Under the pieces are notes generated by a model. The model was not told the origin of the DNA, made no database searches, and was given only the letters and a program-made list of their open reading frames with translations. The position numbers were made by a program, and so were the translations under genes. A stretch of 64,000 nt of DNA from Pseudoruegeria sp. HB172150 (lineage in GTDB: Bacteria > Pseudomonadota > Alphaproteobacteria > Rhodobacterales > Rhodobacteraceae), in the NCBI RefSeq assembly GCF_013184805.1, contig NZ_JAATNG010000004.1, positions 309,478 to 373,477 on the forward strand. Reading direction: 5' to 3'. Below, one piece after another: positions 35,442-43,548 of the stretch. Positions within the stretch are counted from its first letter, which is position 1. Each line of letters begins with the position of its first letter.

Positions 35442-36649
35442 CCCTTGACCGCCCCGGCGGTCAGGCCCCGCGTCATGAATTTCTCCAGCCCCAGGAACAG
35501 GACCATGATCGGCACCGTCGCGATCACCGCGCCCGCCATCAGGTGCTGGCGCGGGATTTCCGACGAGTTCAGCATCGCGACCCCGCGCGTCAGTGTGAAT
35601 TTCGACGGATCGTCCAGCAGCATGAAGGCCAGCAGGAACTCGTTCCAGGCGATCATGAAGACATAGAGCGAGACCGAGGCGAGCGCCGGCAGCGACAGTG
35701 GCAGCGTGATCTTCCAGATCACCCTGAGCCGGGTCAGGCCGTCCATCAGTCCGGCTTCTTCCACCTCGGCCGGGAGCCCCCGGAAATAGCCCTGCAGCAT
35801 GTAAAGCGCGACGGGGATCGTGGTGACCGGGTAGATCACGATGATGCCGAAGATCGTGTTGCGAAGGCCCAGCATCGAGAAGGCGATGTAGATCGGCAGC
35901 GCCAGCACGATCATCGGCACCATGTAGATCAGGAGGATCGAGCGCGAGAAGGCGGTGCGGCCCGAGAAGCGCAGGCGCGCCACGGCATAGGCGCCGGGGA
36001 CCGAGAAGAGCAGGGTGATCAGCACCGTCAGGACCGAGACATAAGTGGAGGTCCAGAGGTAGGAGCCGAAGTTGAACTGGGCGAAAAGCTCGACGTAGCT
36101 GGAGAAGAGGTCCAGCCCGCGGCTGAGGTCGATGGAGAAATCCAGCGGGTTCTGCACCAGCTGCTGCTGGTTCTTCAGGCTGGTCATCACCATCACGTAG
36201 AACGGGATCGCGACGATGGCGGTGAAGATCACGTAGCCGGTACCGGTCAGGAAGCGGATCACGGCATGTTCGAAGATATGCCGCGTCAGGGCGCCGGGCG
36301 GCATGTCCTGCAGCATCAGGCGCACCGGCCAGATCGTGCCCGCCGCCAGCAGCAGGCCGCAGATGACCGCCGTGACGGTGCTGGTGCCGGCGCCGACGAT
36401 GAGCGGGCCGACCCCGATCAGCGTGGCCCCGACGAGGAGCAGCGCTGCCAGCGCCGGTCCGGCGATCCCGGCGGCGCGCATCGTGGCGGGCCAGAGCAGC
36501 GCGCCCCAGACGAGGCTGAGCAGAAGGTTGGGGCGGAACGCCTGACCGGTCGCGAAGGACATCGCGACGGCGATGGTGAAGCCTGCGACGATCATCCAGA
36601 GCGCGCCGATGACGGGGCCGGTGATGTAGCCGTAGCGGAGGAACTTCAT
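35438..36649 (-). CDS. Carbohydrate ABC transporter permease (MalG type) with N-terminal membrane extension
   Basis: 403 residues, whereas MalG-type permeases are about 270-290. The core from about residue 128 is typical: PFYVMVMTSLKNQQQL, the cytoplasmic EAA loop EEAGLMDGLTRLRVIWKITLP, and a C terminus ending KFMTRGLTAGAVKG. The first 125 residues are three or four additional hydrophobic helices with no counterpart that I know. The ribosome binding site (GGGGA) lies in repeat copy D. Co-transcribed with the other ABC genes. Confidence 0.9.
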   Translation of the reverse strand: MKFLRYGYITGPVIGALWMIVAGFTIAVAMSFATGQAFRPNLLLSLVWGALLWPATMRAAGIAGPALAALLLVGATLIGVGPLIVGAGTSTVTAVICGLLLAAGTIWPVRLMLQDMPPGALTRHIFEHAVIRFLTGTGYVIFTAIVAIPFYVMVMTSLKNQQQLVQNPLDFSIDLSRGLDLFSSYVELFAQFNFGSYLWTSTYVSVLTVLITLLFSVPGAYAVARLRFSGRTAFSRSILLIYMVPMIVLALPIYIAFSMLGLRNTIFGIIVIYPVTTIPVALYMLQGYFRGLPAEVEEAGLMDGLTRLRVIWKITLPLSLPALASVSLYVFMIAWNEFLLAFMLLDDPSKFTLTRGVAMLNSSEIPRQHLMAGAVIATVPIMVLFLGLEKFMTRGLTAGAVKG

Positions 36650-36655
36650 GCCGGT

Positions 36656-36720
36656 CCCCTGCTTCTTCTGGTCAAAAATATCCCGGGGTGCGCGAGGGGC
36701 TGGCCCCTCGCTCCCGCACG
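36656..36720 (-). repeat. Interspersed GGGATATTT element, copy D, with hairpin
   Basis: On the minus strand: a stem-loop (CGAGGGGC-tg-GCCCCTCG, 36693-36710), then CCCCGGGATATTTTTGACC and AGAAGAAGCAGGGG. It fills the gap between the MalF-like stop and the MalG-like start, in the operon's direction, and supplies the purine-rich ribosome-binding region of the second gene. Confidence 0.75.
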
Positions 36721-36737
36721 TGCCGTTTGCACCGCGC

Positions 36738-37982
36738 TCACAGCCCTTCCTCCCGGCTGACGTATTTCAGGAAGAAGATCGAGAATACCAGCAGCACGCA
36801 GAAGATCACCACCGCCACTGCGGCACCGGCGCCGATATTGCCCACGGCGAAGGCCTGCTCGTAGACGCTGACGGTCAGCGTCCGGGTTCCGGCGCTGCCG
36901 CCGGTCAGCAGGAAGATGTCGTCGAACTTGTTGAAGGTCCAGATGAAGCGCAGCAGGAACAGCACCGACAGGATACCCAGAAGCTGCGGCAGCGACAGGA
37001 ACCAGAACTGCTGGAAGGGCGAGGCGCCGTCCATGTCGGCGGCCTCGTACATGTCGGTGTCGATCGACTGCATTCGCGCGAGGATGAACAGGAAGGACAG
37101 CGGAAAGTAGCGCCAGACCTCGAACACTGTCACCATGATCAGCGCCAGCGGGCGCTGGCCGAAGAAGTTTATCGGCTGGTCGATGATCCCCATCTGCACC
37201 AGAAGCGCGTTGGCAGAGCCCGAGAACGGGTCGAACAGCGTCACCCAGGTGAAGGCCACCGCGATCACCGGCGCCACGTAGGGGAACAGGTACAGGCCAC
37301 GCAGAAAGCCCTGGCCCTTGAACGACTTGTTCAGCAGCATCGCCGCAAAGAGGCCCACGACCAGAGCGCCGACGGTGCCGAAGACGGTGTAGAACACCGT
37401 CGCCCAGAGCACGGTAAAGAACTCGTCGCTGTCGAAGATGCGGACAAAGTTGTCGAGGGTGAACTGGCCGTTGATCAGGATGTTGTCGGAACTGCCGGTC
37501 ATCACCGGCTCGCTTTCGTCGGCATCGATGCCGTTTTCGAAATAGGCCGCTTCCACGGTCGCCGGGATCTCGACCTCCTCGCGCTGGCCGCCTTCGAGAT
37601 CGCCGAAATCGCAGGTCAGCGTGGCGTCGTCGAGGCTGCAGCGCGGGTCCAGTTCGCCCAGAACCAGCCCTTCGGGAATGGTATCTGTAAGCGTCACGCC
37701 GAGGATTGGCTTGTCCTGCGATGAATTGCGCAGGCGGTATTGCAGGTCCGCCGGGTCGCCGGGCGCTTCCGGGCGGCCGCGCAGCGATTCTCGCACCACC
37801 GGCGCGGGCGGGCGCAGGTCGGCCAGACCGATGGGTTTAAAGCTGATCCAGAAGATCGACAGGAGCGGCAGGACGACCACCAGCGAGACGCTGAGGATCG
37901 TCGGCAGCAGTAGGCCCCAGGCAAGCCGGGCCTCGCGCCGGGCAAGGGGGCCCGTGGTCTTCGGAGGGGTCGCGGTACTCAT
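36738..37982 (-). CDS. Carbohydrate ABC transporter permease (MalF type) with large periplasmic insert
   Basis: 414 residues; the usual length is about 290-320. After TM1 (about 22-50) comes an insert of about 110 residues before TM2. Its centre, GVTLTDTIPEGLVLGELDPR, then CSLDDATLTCDFGDLEGGQR, reads like a DUF11-type immunoglobulin-like domain. The rest is canonical, with the EAA loop YEAADMDGASPFQQFWFLSLP. The insert may contact the binding protein, as the unrelated P2 loop of E. coli MalF does. Confidence 0.9.
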   Translation of the reverse strand: MSTATPPKTTGPLARREARLAWGLLLPTILSVSLVVVLPLLSIFWISFKPIGLADLRPPAPVVRESLRGRPEAPGDPADLQYRLRNSSQDKPILGVTLTDTIPEGLVLGELDPRCSLDDATLTCDFGDLEGGQREEVEIPATVEAAYFENGIDADESEPVMTGSSDNILINGQFTLDNFVRIFDSDEFFTVLWATVFYTVFGTVGALVVGLFAAMLLNKSFKGQGFLRGLYLFPYVAPVIAVAFTWVTLFDPFSGSANALLVQMGIIDQPINFFGQRPLALIMVTVFEVWRYFPLSFLFILARMQSIDTDMYEAADMDGASPFQQFWFLSLPQLLGILSVLFLLRFIWTFNKFDDIFLLTGGSAGTRTLTVSVYEQAFAVGNIGAGAAVAVVIFCVLLVFSIFFLKYVSREEGL

Positions 37983-38033
37983 GCGTCCGTCGGTGAAAAG
38001 GCCCTTTCCGCGCCGCGGAATGGGCCGATCCGA

Positions 38034-39389
38034 TTACTCGATGGTGGCGAGTTCGTCGTTCATTTCGGCAACCGCGGCGGCGGCGTCGATCTGACCGTCG
38101 ATATACTCACGCACGACCCGGTTGATCACCTGGCTGTTGATGAGCTTGGAGGCGAGCGCAAGCTGGCCCTCTTCCACGCCCCAGCGCTGGGCAACGTCGA
38201 GACCGCCGACGATCTCGTCGATCATGTCCTGGGAATAAAGCTCCCCCAGCGGCGCCTTGCGGTCGACGCCGACTGGCAGGGTGGCCCAGAGATCGACGAA
38301 CTCGCTCGGATTCTCGGCCGTGCCGCGGCGTACCGGGAACTTGCCCTCGGGCGCGATCGCCAGCGTGCTTTCATAGCCCTCGCCCATCGAATACTCGACG
38401 AACTGGATCGCCTCGTCGTAATTCGCGTCGGCGGTAATGCCGAACAGGTTGGTCGAGGACCACGCGGCGCCGTCGGGGTTCGACGGGCCGGCGAAGTTGG
38501 TCACGATGCCGGTTTTCGACGCCAGTTCCGGCGAGGTCGGGTCGTCGTTGATCGTGGGCGGTGCGCTGTCGCGCAGGCCGGCCAGTTCATCAAGGATGAA
38601 GGGCGACCAGATGATCATCGCCGCCTGTCCGCCGAAGTACAGCGTCCGCGACTGGTCCCAGTACAGTTCGCCCGGCGGCGAGGCTTCGGCCAGGGCCTTG
38701 TAGAATTCCAGCACCTCGACGGTCGCCGCCTCGTCGAAGCCCTTGAAGCCGCTGTCATCCACCGGGGTCACGCCGTTGGCGAGGAAGACATGCTCCAGCA
38801 CCTGGCTCATGAACGCCTCGTCCACCTTGGTGGCGGCGACGAAGCCGAACATGTCGGGCGGGTTGTGCAGCGCCTCGATGGCGGCGAGCACGTTGGCATA
38901 GGTCGAGGGCGGTTCCAGCCCGGCCTCTTCGAACAGGTCCTTGCGGTAGACGATCATCTGGGTCCAGCCGTCGGCGGGTACGCTGGCCCAGCCGTCGTCG
39001 GTTTCGACCATCCTGAGCGTGCCGGAGGCAAAGGTATCGGCGCCGAGCGCCTCGATCACCTCTGTCGCGGCGTCGGCGTCGAGGATGCCGGCCTCGACCC
39101 AGGGCAGGGCCTGCGACAGCGGGTGGTAGATCACGTCGGGCAGGTCGCCGGCGGCGAAGGCGGCAGTGGCGCGGGTGCCGATCTCGGATTCGGTGACCGG
39201 GATGACCTCGACCGCGATGCCGCTTTCGGCCTCGAAGGCCTCGGCCATCTGCTGTTGCCGTTCCAGCCGCTCCGGCTGCTCTTCGGTGGTCCAGAAGCGG
39301 ATGTCGGCAAGCGAAGCGGTGGCCGACAGCGCCAGCACCATCGCTCCGCCGGCCATCAGCCGGGCGGTTCTGCTGGTTGCGAAAGTCAT
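38034..39389 (-). CDS. Extracellular carbohydrate-binding protein of the ABC transporter
   Basis: 451-residue periplasmic solute-binding protein (family 1). It starts at the ATG at 39389 behind GGGAGAAAG and has a signal peptide (TARLMAGGAMVLALSATASLA). The mature part opens DIRFWTTEEQPERLERQQQM and has the typical LPDVIYHPLSQALPWVEAG hinge region. First gene of the operon binding protein-MalF-MalG-hydrolase-ATPase. The ligand is unknown; the hydrolase suggests a glycoside such as glucosylglycerate. Confidence 0.93.
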   Translation of the reverse strand: MTFATSRTARLMAGGAMVLALSATASLADIRFWTTEEQPERLERQQQMAEAFEAESGIAVEVIPVTESEIGTRATAAFAAGDLPDVIYHPLSQALPWVEAGILDADAATEVIEALGADTFASGTLRMVETDDGWASVPADGWTQMIVYRKDLFEEAGLEPPSTYANVLAAIEALHNPPDMFGFVAATKVDEAFMSQVLEHVFLANGVTPVDDSGFKGFDEAATVEVLEFYKALAEASPPGELYWDQSRTLYFGGQAAMIIWSPFILDELAGLRDSAPPTINDDPTSPELASKTGIVTNFAGPSNPDGAAWSSTNLFGITADANYDEAIQFVEYSMGEGYESTLAIAPEGKFPVRRGTAENPSEFVDLWATLPVGVDRKAPLGELYSQDMIDEIVGGLDVAQRWGVEEGQLALASKLINSQVINRVVREYIDGQIDAAAAVAEMNDELATIE

Positions 39390-39808
39390 GATCTTTCTCC
39401 CTGATCGTCTTTGGTGTCTCATTTCGCGGGGCCGCCTGACGGGCCCGGGGAACCGGGCCAGCTCCGCGCGGCGTATTCGCCGACAGGTGCCGGCGCGCAT
39501 TTCGAATGGCGCGGAAAAAGCAATGGCGACATCTCCTCCCGCGGGTATCTTGGGCCGGTCAAAGCGGTTTGGGCAAGCGCTTTTTTCTGCCTGTAGTAGC
39601 GTCGCATGCAGTTCGCTCATGTTTCTGCGCTGCGGCGTAAGCGGCTGAAATGGCTGGAAATGCGTGGTTGGACCGGTCCGGTTGCCACCGGTCGCGGGAT
39701 GCCGCGACCGAGCCCGTGGCATTTGGTCCGACCGGCGCCGTGCCGCCCGGGAATCCGGAAGGCTTTTCCGGCCGTTGCGACGGGTCCGACTGCCTGTTTT
39801 CGCGCCGT
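39390..39808. other. Intergenic region upstream of the ABC operon
   Basis: 419 bases without a supported gene. It must hold the promoter of the ABC operon; the AAGCGCTT palindrome at 39575 is the only clear site. The stretch from 39600 to 39808 shows no recognisable element and is open in several frames, as expected from base composition. Confidence 0.5.
39575..39582. promoter_or_regulatory. Possible LacI-type operator core before the ABC operon
   Basis: CAAGCGCTTT contains the palindrome AAGCGCTT, the core seen in many LacI-family sugar operators, 186 bases before the binding-protein gene. No LacI regulator is in the window, so the call is weak. Confidence 0.3.
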
Positions 39809-40606
39809 TCAGCGGGCGCGCAGGACCTGCAGAAGATTGGCCGCGGCAAACAGGATCGCCGCGACGCAGACGATGGTCGGGCCGGTCGGCGTGTCGAAGA
39901 CATAGGCCGCCCGCAGCCCGCCAAGCGCCGCCGCACCGCCAATGCCGGCGGCAAGCAGTGCCATGCGTTCGGGTGTGATGGCGAAGTGGCGCGCGGTGGC
40001 CGCGGGAATCAGCAGGAGCGCCGCGATCAGCAGCACGCCGACCACCTTGATCGCCACAGCAACGACCAGCGCCAGCGCGATGGTCAGCACGAACTGCTCA
40101 CGTTTCGGGTCGATGCCCGACGCCTGCGCAAGGTCGGGGTTCAGCGTTGCGGTCAACAGCGCCGACCAGCGCCAGCCGATCAGCGCGAGGACCAGCAGGG
40201 TGCCGCCCCAGATCACCGCGAGGTCGGTTTTGCCGACCGCCAGGATGTCGCCGAACAGGTAGGCCATCAGGTCGATGCGGATGCCTTCGAGAAACGACAC
40301 CGCGACCAGCCCGAATGCGAGCGCGGAATGCGCCATCACGCCCAGAAGCGTGTCCATCGACTGGCCCCGGTTGGCAAGGAACGTGACGGACATCGCCATG
40401 GTCAGCGCGATGAACAGAACGCCGGCGAAAATGGGCAGGTCGAAGGCCAGCGCCAGCGCGACGCCAAGGATCGCGGCATGCGCCGTGGCATCGCCGAAAT
40501 AGGCCATTCGCCGCCAGACGACGAAGCAGCCCAGTGGGGCCGCAGCCACGGCCACGCCCAGACCCGCCAGAGCCGCGCGGGTCAGGAAGCTGTCCAGCAG
40601 GTTCAT
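39809..40606 (-). CDS. znuB: Zinc ABC transporter permease
   Basis: 265-residue inner-membrane permease of the manganese/zinc/iron (ABC-3) family with about eight or nine spans. Family stretches include RRMAYFGDATAHAAILGVAL, GVMAHSALAFGLV and GVLLIAALLLIPAATARHFA. Its ATG overlaps the znuC stop. Membership of the zur-znuC-znuB operon, next to znuA and a Zur box, makes zinc the likely metal. Confidence 0.94.
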   Translation of the reverse strand: MNLLDSFLTRAALAGLGVAVAAAPLGCFVVWRRMAYFGDATAHAAILGVALALAFDLPIFAGVLFIALTMAMSVTFLANRGQSMDTLLGVMAHSALAFGLVAVSFLEGIRIDLMAYLFGDILAVGKTDLAVIWGGTLLVLALIGWRWSALLTATLNPDLAQASGIDPKREQFVLTIALALVVAVAIKVVGVLLIAALLLIPAATARHFAITPERMALLAAGIGGAAALGGLRAAYVFDTPTGPTIVCVAAILFAAANLLQVLRAR

Positions 40607-41346
40607 TCGGCGTGCTCGTGCGGATGCGGGTGGTCGTGCTCGTGCGAATGGCTGTGTTCGTGCCGGTAAAGCGCCAGCGCGCCCTGGGTGCCGGTACCGA
40701 ACAGCGCCCGGTATTCGGGGGCGGAGGCGACATGCTCGGGCTCGCCTTGACAGCAGATGTGACCGTTAAGGCAGATCACCCGGTCCGAGGCCGCCATCAC
40801 CACGTGCAATTCATGGCTGACCATCAGCACGGCACAGCCGAGATCGCGGCGCACAGTTTCGATCTGCCGGTAGAAATCGGCGGAAGCGGGCTGGTCCATG
40901 CCCTGTGTCGCCTCGTCGAGGATCAGAACCTCGGGCCGTGCCAGCAGCGCGCGGGCCAGCAGCACGCGCTGGAACTGGCCGCCGGAAAGGTCCGTCATCT
41001 GGCGCTTGCCCAGATCGCCGACGCCGGCCTCGTGCAGGGCCATATGCGCCTCGTCATCGGTGACGTGTTTCGGCAGGCCAAGGAACCGGCGCACGGTCAT
41101 CGGCAGGGTCGGATCGATATGCAGGCGCTGCGGTACGTAGCCGATGCGCAGCCCCGGTTTCAGCGCGACCATTCCCGCCGAGGGCTGAACCGCGCCGATG
41201 ATCGCGCGCAACAGGGTCGACTTGCCAGACCCGTTGGGGCCGACGATGGTCACGATCTCTCCGGGCTCGAGTGCGAAGGTGACGTCGTGCAGGACGGTTC
41301 GCCCGCCCAGACGCACTGCCAGGCCGCGAATGTCGATCAGGCTCAC
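40603..41346 (-). CDS. znuC: Zinc ABC transporter ATP-binding protein
   Basis: 247-residue ATPase with Walker A GPNGSGKSTLLRA, signature LSGGQFQRVLLARA, Walker B VLILDEATQGMD and the H-loop MVSHELHVVM. The C terminus is a His-rich tail (HEHSHSHEHDHPHPHEH), a common zinc-buffering feature. I chose the GTG at 41346, which overlaps the zur stop (GTGA) and follows an AGGAGG; a TTG five codons earlier is less likely. Confidence 0.95.
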   Translation of the reverse strand: MSLIDIRGLAVRLGGRTVLHDVTFALEPGEIVTIVGPNGSGKSTLLRAIIGAVQPSAGMVALKPGLRIGYVPQRLHIDPTLPMTVRRFLGLPKHVTDDEAHMALHEAGVGDLGKRQMTDLSGGQFQRVLLARALLARPEVLILDEATQGMDQPASADFYRQIETVRRDLGCAVLMVSHELHVVMAASDRVICLNGHICCQGEPEHVASAPEYRALFGTGTQGALALYRHEHSHSHEHDHPHPHEHAE

Positions 41347-41819
41347 GCCGCCTCCTGGCAATTCGGGCAGACGCCTTCGGCCTCGACCACGGCACGTTCG
41401 ATCCGGAAGCCGACCTCTTTCGCGGCCTTGCCGAGCATGCCGCGGGCCGGGGCGGCCGTCGCCTCGGCAACGCTGCCGCAGATGCGGCAGATCAGGAAGG
41501 CGGGCGAATGCCCCTCGCTTGGATGCGAGCAGGCGACGAAGGCATTCAGCCGCTCGATCTTGTGGGCGAAGCCGTTCGAGGTTAGGAAGTCGAGGGCGCG
41601 ATAGGCAATGGGCGGCTGCGAGCCGAGCCCCTCCTCACGCAGGATGTCGAGGATCTCGTAGGCGCCGAGCGCGCGATGCTTTTCCAGCAGGATTTCCAGC
41701 ACCCGACGCCGCGCCGGAGTGAACTGCAGCCCCTGCTCGGCACAAAATGCTTCCGCCGCGGCAACCCCGTCATGCATACAGGCCTTGTGGTCGTGCCGTT
41801 CGAATCCGATTGTATCCAT
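41343..41819 (-). CDS. zur: Zinc-uptake regulator, Fur family
   Basis: 158-residue Fur-family repressor that uses zinc as corepressor. The DNA-binding domain (FTPARRRVLEILLEKHRALG and YRALDFLTSNGFAHKIERL) is followed by the structural zinc-site cysteines CRICG and CPNC and the His-rich N terminus typical of Zur. It is the first gene of the zur-znuC-znuB operon and is divergent from znuA across a clear Zur box, so it is autoregulated. Confidence 0.94.
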   Translation of the reverse strand: MDTIGFERHDHKACMHDGVAAAEAFCAEQGLQFTPARRRVLEILLEKHRALGAYEILDILREEGLGSQPPIAYRALDFLTSNGFAHKIERLNAFVACSHPSEGHSPAFLICRICGSVAEATAAPARGMLGKAAKEVGFRIERAVVEAEGVCPNCQEAA

Positions 41820-41845
41820 GGTACTCGCTTTCTCGGCAATTCACG

Positions 41846-41876
41846 CTTGATATGTGATATTGTAACACATATCAAG
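41846..41876. promoter_or_regulatory. Zur box between zur-znuCB and znuA
   Basis: A 31-bp inverted repeat with perfect 11-bp arms (CTTGATATGTG ... CACATATCAAG) around an A/T-rich centre containing ATATTGTAA. It lies 27 bases before zur and 31 bases before znuA. It matches alphaproteobacterial Zur sites in length and composition, so both sides are probably zinc-repressed. Confidence 0.88.
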
Positions 41877-41907
41877 TGCTCTGGACTATCACTCTATGGG
41901 GAAAGCA

Positions 41908-42804
41908 ATGTTGAGGAAATGGTTATTCGGCACGGTATTTTCCAGCCTTGCGGGCGCTGCGGCGGCCGAGGTGCCGAAGGTTGCGACCGACATACCCCCG
42001 GTCCATGCGCTGGTGTCCCGGGTGATGGACGGTGCTGGCGAGCCATTGCTAATCCTGCCGGTCGGTGCTTCGCCGCATGTCTACGCGATGCGCCCGTCCG
42101 AAGCGGCCGCGCTGGAAGGGTCGGACGTCGTGTTCTGGGTGGGCGAAGAGCTGACGCCGTGGCTGACTGGCGCGCTTTCCACCCTTGCCGGCGATGCGCT
42201 GACCGTGCCGCTGCTACAGGCCGAGGGGGTGGAGCGGCGGCCCTACCGCTGGGGCGGTGAAGCAGACGACGGCCACGGACACAGCCACGCGGCCGGCGCG
42301 ACCGACCCGCATGCCTGGTTCGACCCGGAAGCCGCGCGGGTGTGGCTGGGCGTTATCGCCGAAACGCTGGCGGACGCTGACCCGGAGAATGCCGCGCTGT
42401 ATGCCGCGAATGCCGAGGCGGCGCAGGCAGACTTGGATGACCTGATCACAGAGCTGTCCGGCACCCTTGCCGGTGCCTCCGAGGCCGACTTGATCGTCTA
42501 TCACGACGCCTTGCAGTATTTCGAACCCCGGTTCGGCCTGACCGCCATCGGCGCGATGACCAACGGCGAAGCCGCCCCCGGACCGCGCCAGTTGCAGGCG
42601 CTGCGAGAGCTTGCCGCCGGCACGCCGCATGCCTGCATCGTGATGGAACCCATCGCCACGCCCGGGCTGGGCCAGGCCGTGGCCGAAGGCAGCGGCGCGA
42701 AGATCGTTGAGATCGACACGATGGGCCGGGAACTGACCGCCGGTCCGGGGTATTACGGCGACCTCATGCGTTCTATCGCGGGCGGGCTGGCCGGCTGTTC
42801 CTGA
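41908..42804 (+). CDS. znuA: Zinc ABC transporter substrate-binding protein
   Basis: 298-residue periplasmic zinc-binding protein. It has a signal peptide (MLRKWLFGTVFSSLAGAAAA), then metal-site residues: His in IPPVHALVSRVM, a short His-rich loop (DDGHGHSHAAGATDPHAWFDP), the YHDALQYFEPRFGL His and the C-terminal Asp of IDTMGREL. I took the ATG at 41908, which has GGGGAAAG before it; the upstream ATG at 41896 would place that site inside the gene. Confidence 0.94.
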   Translation: MLRKWLFGTVFSSLAGAAAAEVPKVATDIPPVHALVSRVMDGAGEPLLILPVGASPHVYAMRPSEAAALEGSDVVFWVGEELTPWLTGALSTLAGDALTVPLLQAEGVERRPYRWGGEADDGHGHSHAAGATDPHAWFDPEAARVWLGVIAETLADADPENAALYAANAEAAQADLDDLITELSGTLAGASEADLIVYHDALQYFEPRFGLTAIGAMTNGEAAPGPRQLQALRELAAGTPHACIVMEPIATPGLGQAVAEGSGAKIVEIDTMGRELTAGPGYYGDLMRSIAGGLAGCS

Positions 42805-42806
42805 GC

Positions 42807-43412
42807 TCAGACGACGAGTTGCCAGCCCACCAGCGCCGCGCCGCCCATGACGCCGAAGGCGATGGCCGAGATCAGGCCGTCGCGCACCAGCAGCGACAGC
42901 GAGAACAGCACCACGGCACTGCCGAGGATCGACGAGGTGAAGGGCAGCAGTTCAAGGAACGGCATCGCCAGCCCGCAGAGCATGCAGGCGGCCTCGGTGA
43001 TCCAGTTGAACGGGCGGCGGACAAGGAAACTCAGCCGCTCGCGTGAATGCCGGTCGAGGAAGCCAGCAGGCTTGCGCAGCCAGCCCGTGGCCGATTTCAG
43101 GGCCTTGGCCTGAACCTGGCGTCGCATCAGGAAATCCGGCAGCCAGACGTGATCGCGGTTCAGCAGAAGCTGGATCGCCACCAGCGCGATGGTCAGCCCG
43201 CAGATCGACGAGAACAGCGGAATGCCCGACAGCGGCGATACCACCGCCAGCGCCGGCGCCATCATGACCGGCAGGAACGACGCCTCACCCAGTGCCGAGA
43301 CCACCTCTCGCACGGTGACATGCTCGCCTTCAGCGGCGCTTTGCATCCGGTCGACCACGTCCGTAACCGACTGGATGTTGCCTGCCTCGTTCTGCATCGT
43401 GAGGTCTGCCAT
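42807..43412 (-). CDS. ExoD-family membrane protein
   Basis: 201-residue protein of the ExoD (exopolysaccharide synthesis) family, first linked to Rhizobium exopolysaccharide and alkali tolerance. It has an N-terminal helical segment (SVTDVVDRMQSAAEGEHVTV), then about four hydrophobic spans (LVSP-like MMAPALAVVSPLSGIPLFSS, ITEAACMLCGLAMPFLELLP). I chose the ATG at 43412 behind GGGAG. It converges on znuA. Confidence 0.88.
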   Translation of the reverse strand: MADLTMQNEAGNIQSVTDVVDRMQSAAEGEHVTVREVVSALGEASFLPVMMAPALAVVSPLSGIPLFSSICGLTIALVAIQLLLNRDHVWLPDFLMRRQVQAKALKSATGWLRKPAGFLDRHSRERLSFLVRRPFNWITEAACMLCGLAMPFLELLPFTSSILGSAVVLFSLSLLVRDGLISAIAFGVMGGAALVGWQLVV

Positions 43413-43548
43413 TCGTACTCCCGGCACGTGCCGACATATAAACCAGCATATCGAAATGGGGCAGGGGTGCCGATTTGCAAGACCGCGCAACGGCCGCGAT
43501 GGGCGGCGGATCGCCTATGGGCTGGCGCGGTGCGTTGCGTCCGTGGGG

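Noticed and set aside
39530..39560. Possible fifth copy of the GGGATATTT element
   Set aside because: Only a loose CGCGGGTATCTTGG similarity and no AGAAGAAG end.
39606..39905. Possible 99-residue protein upstream of znuB
   Set aside because: Runs into the 3' end of znuB on the other strand; Arg/Pro-rich with no ribosome binding site or motif.
41896..41907. ATG at 41896 as znuA start
   Set aside because: It would put the GGGGAAAG ribosome binding site inside the gene and add four residues before a good signal peptide.
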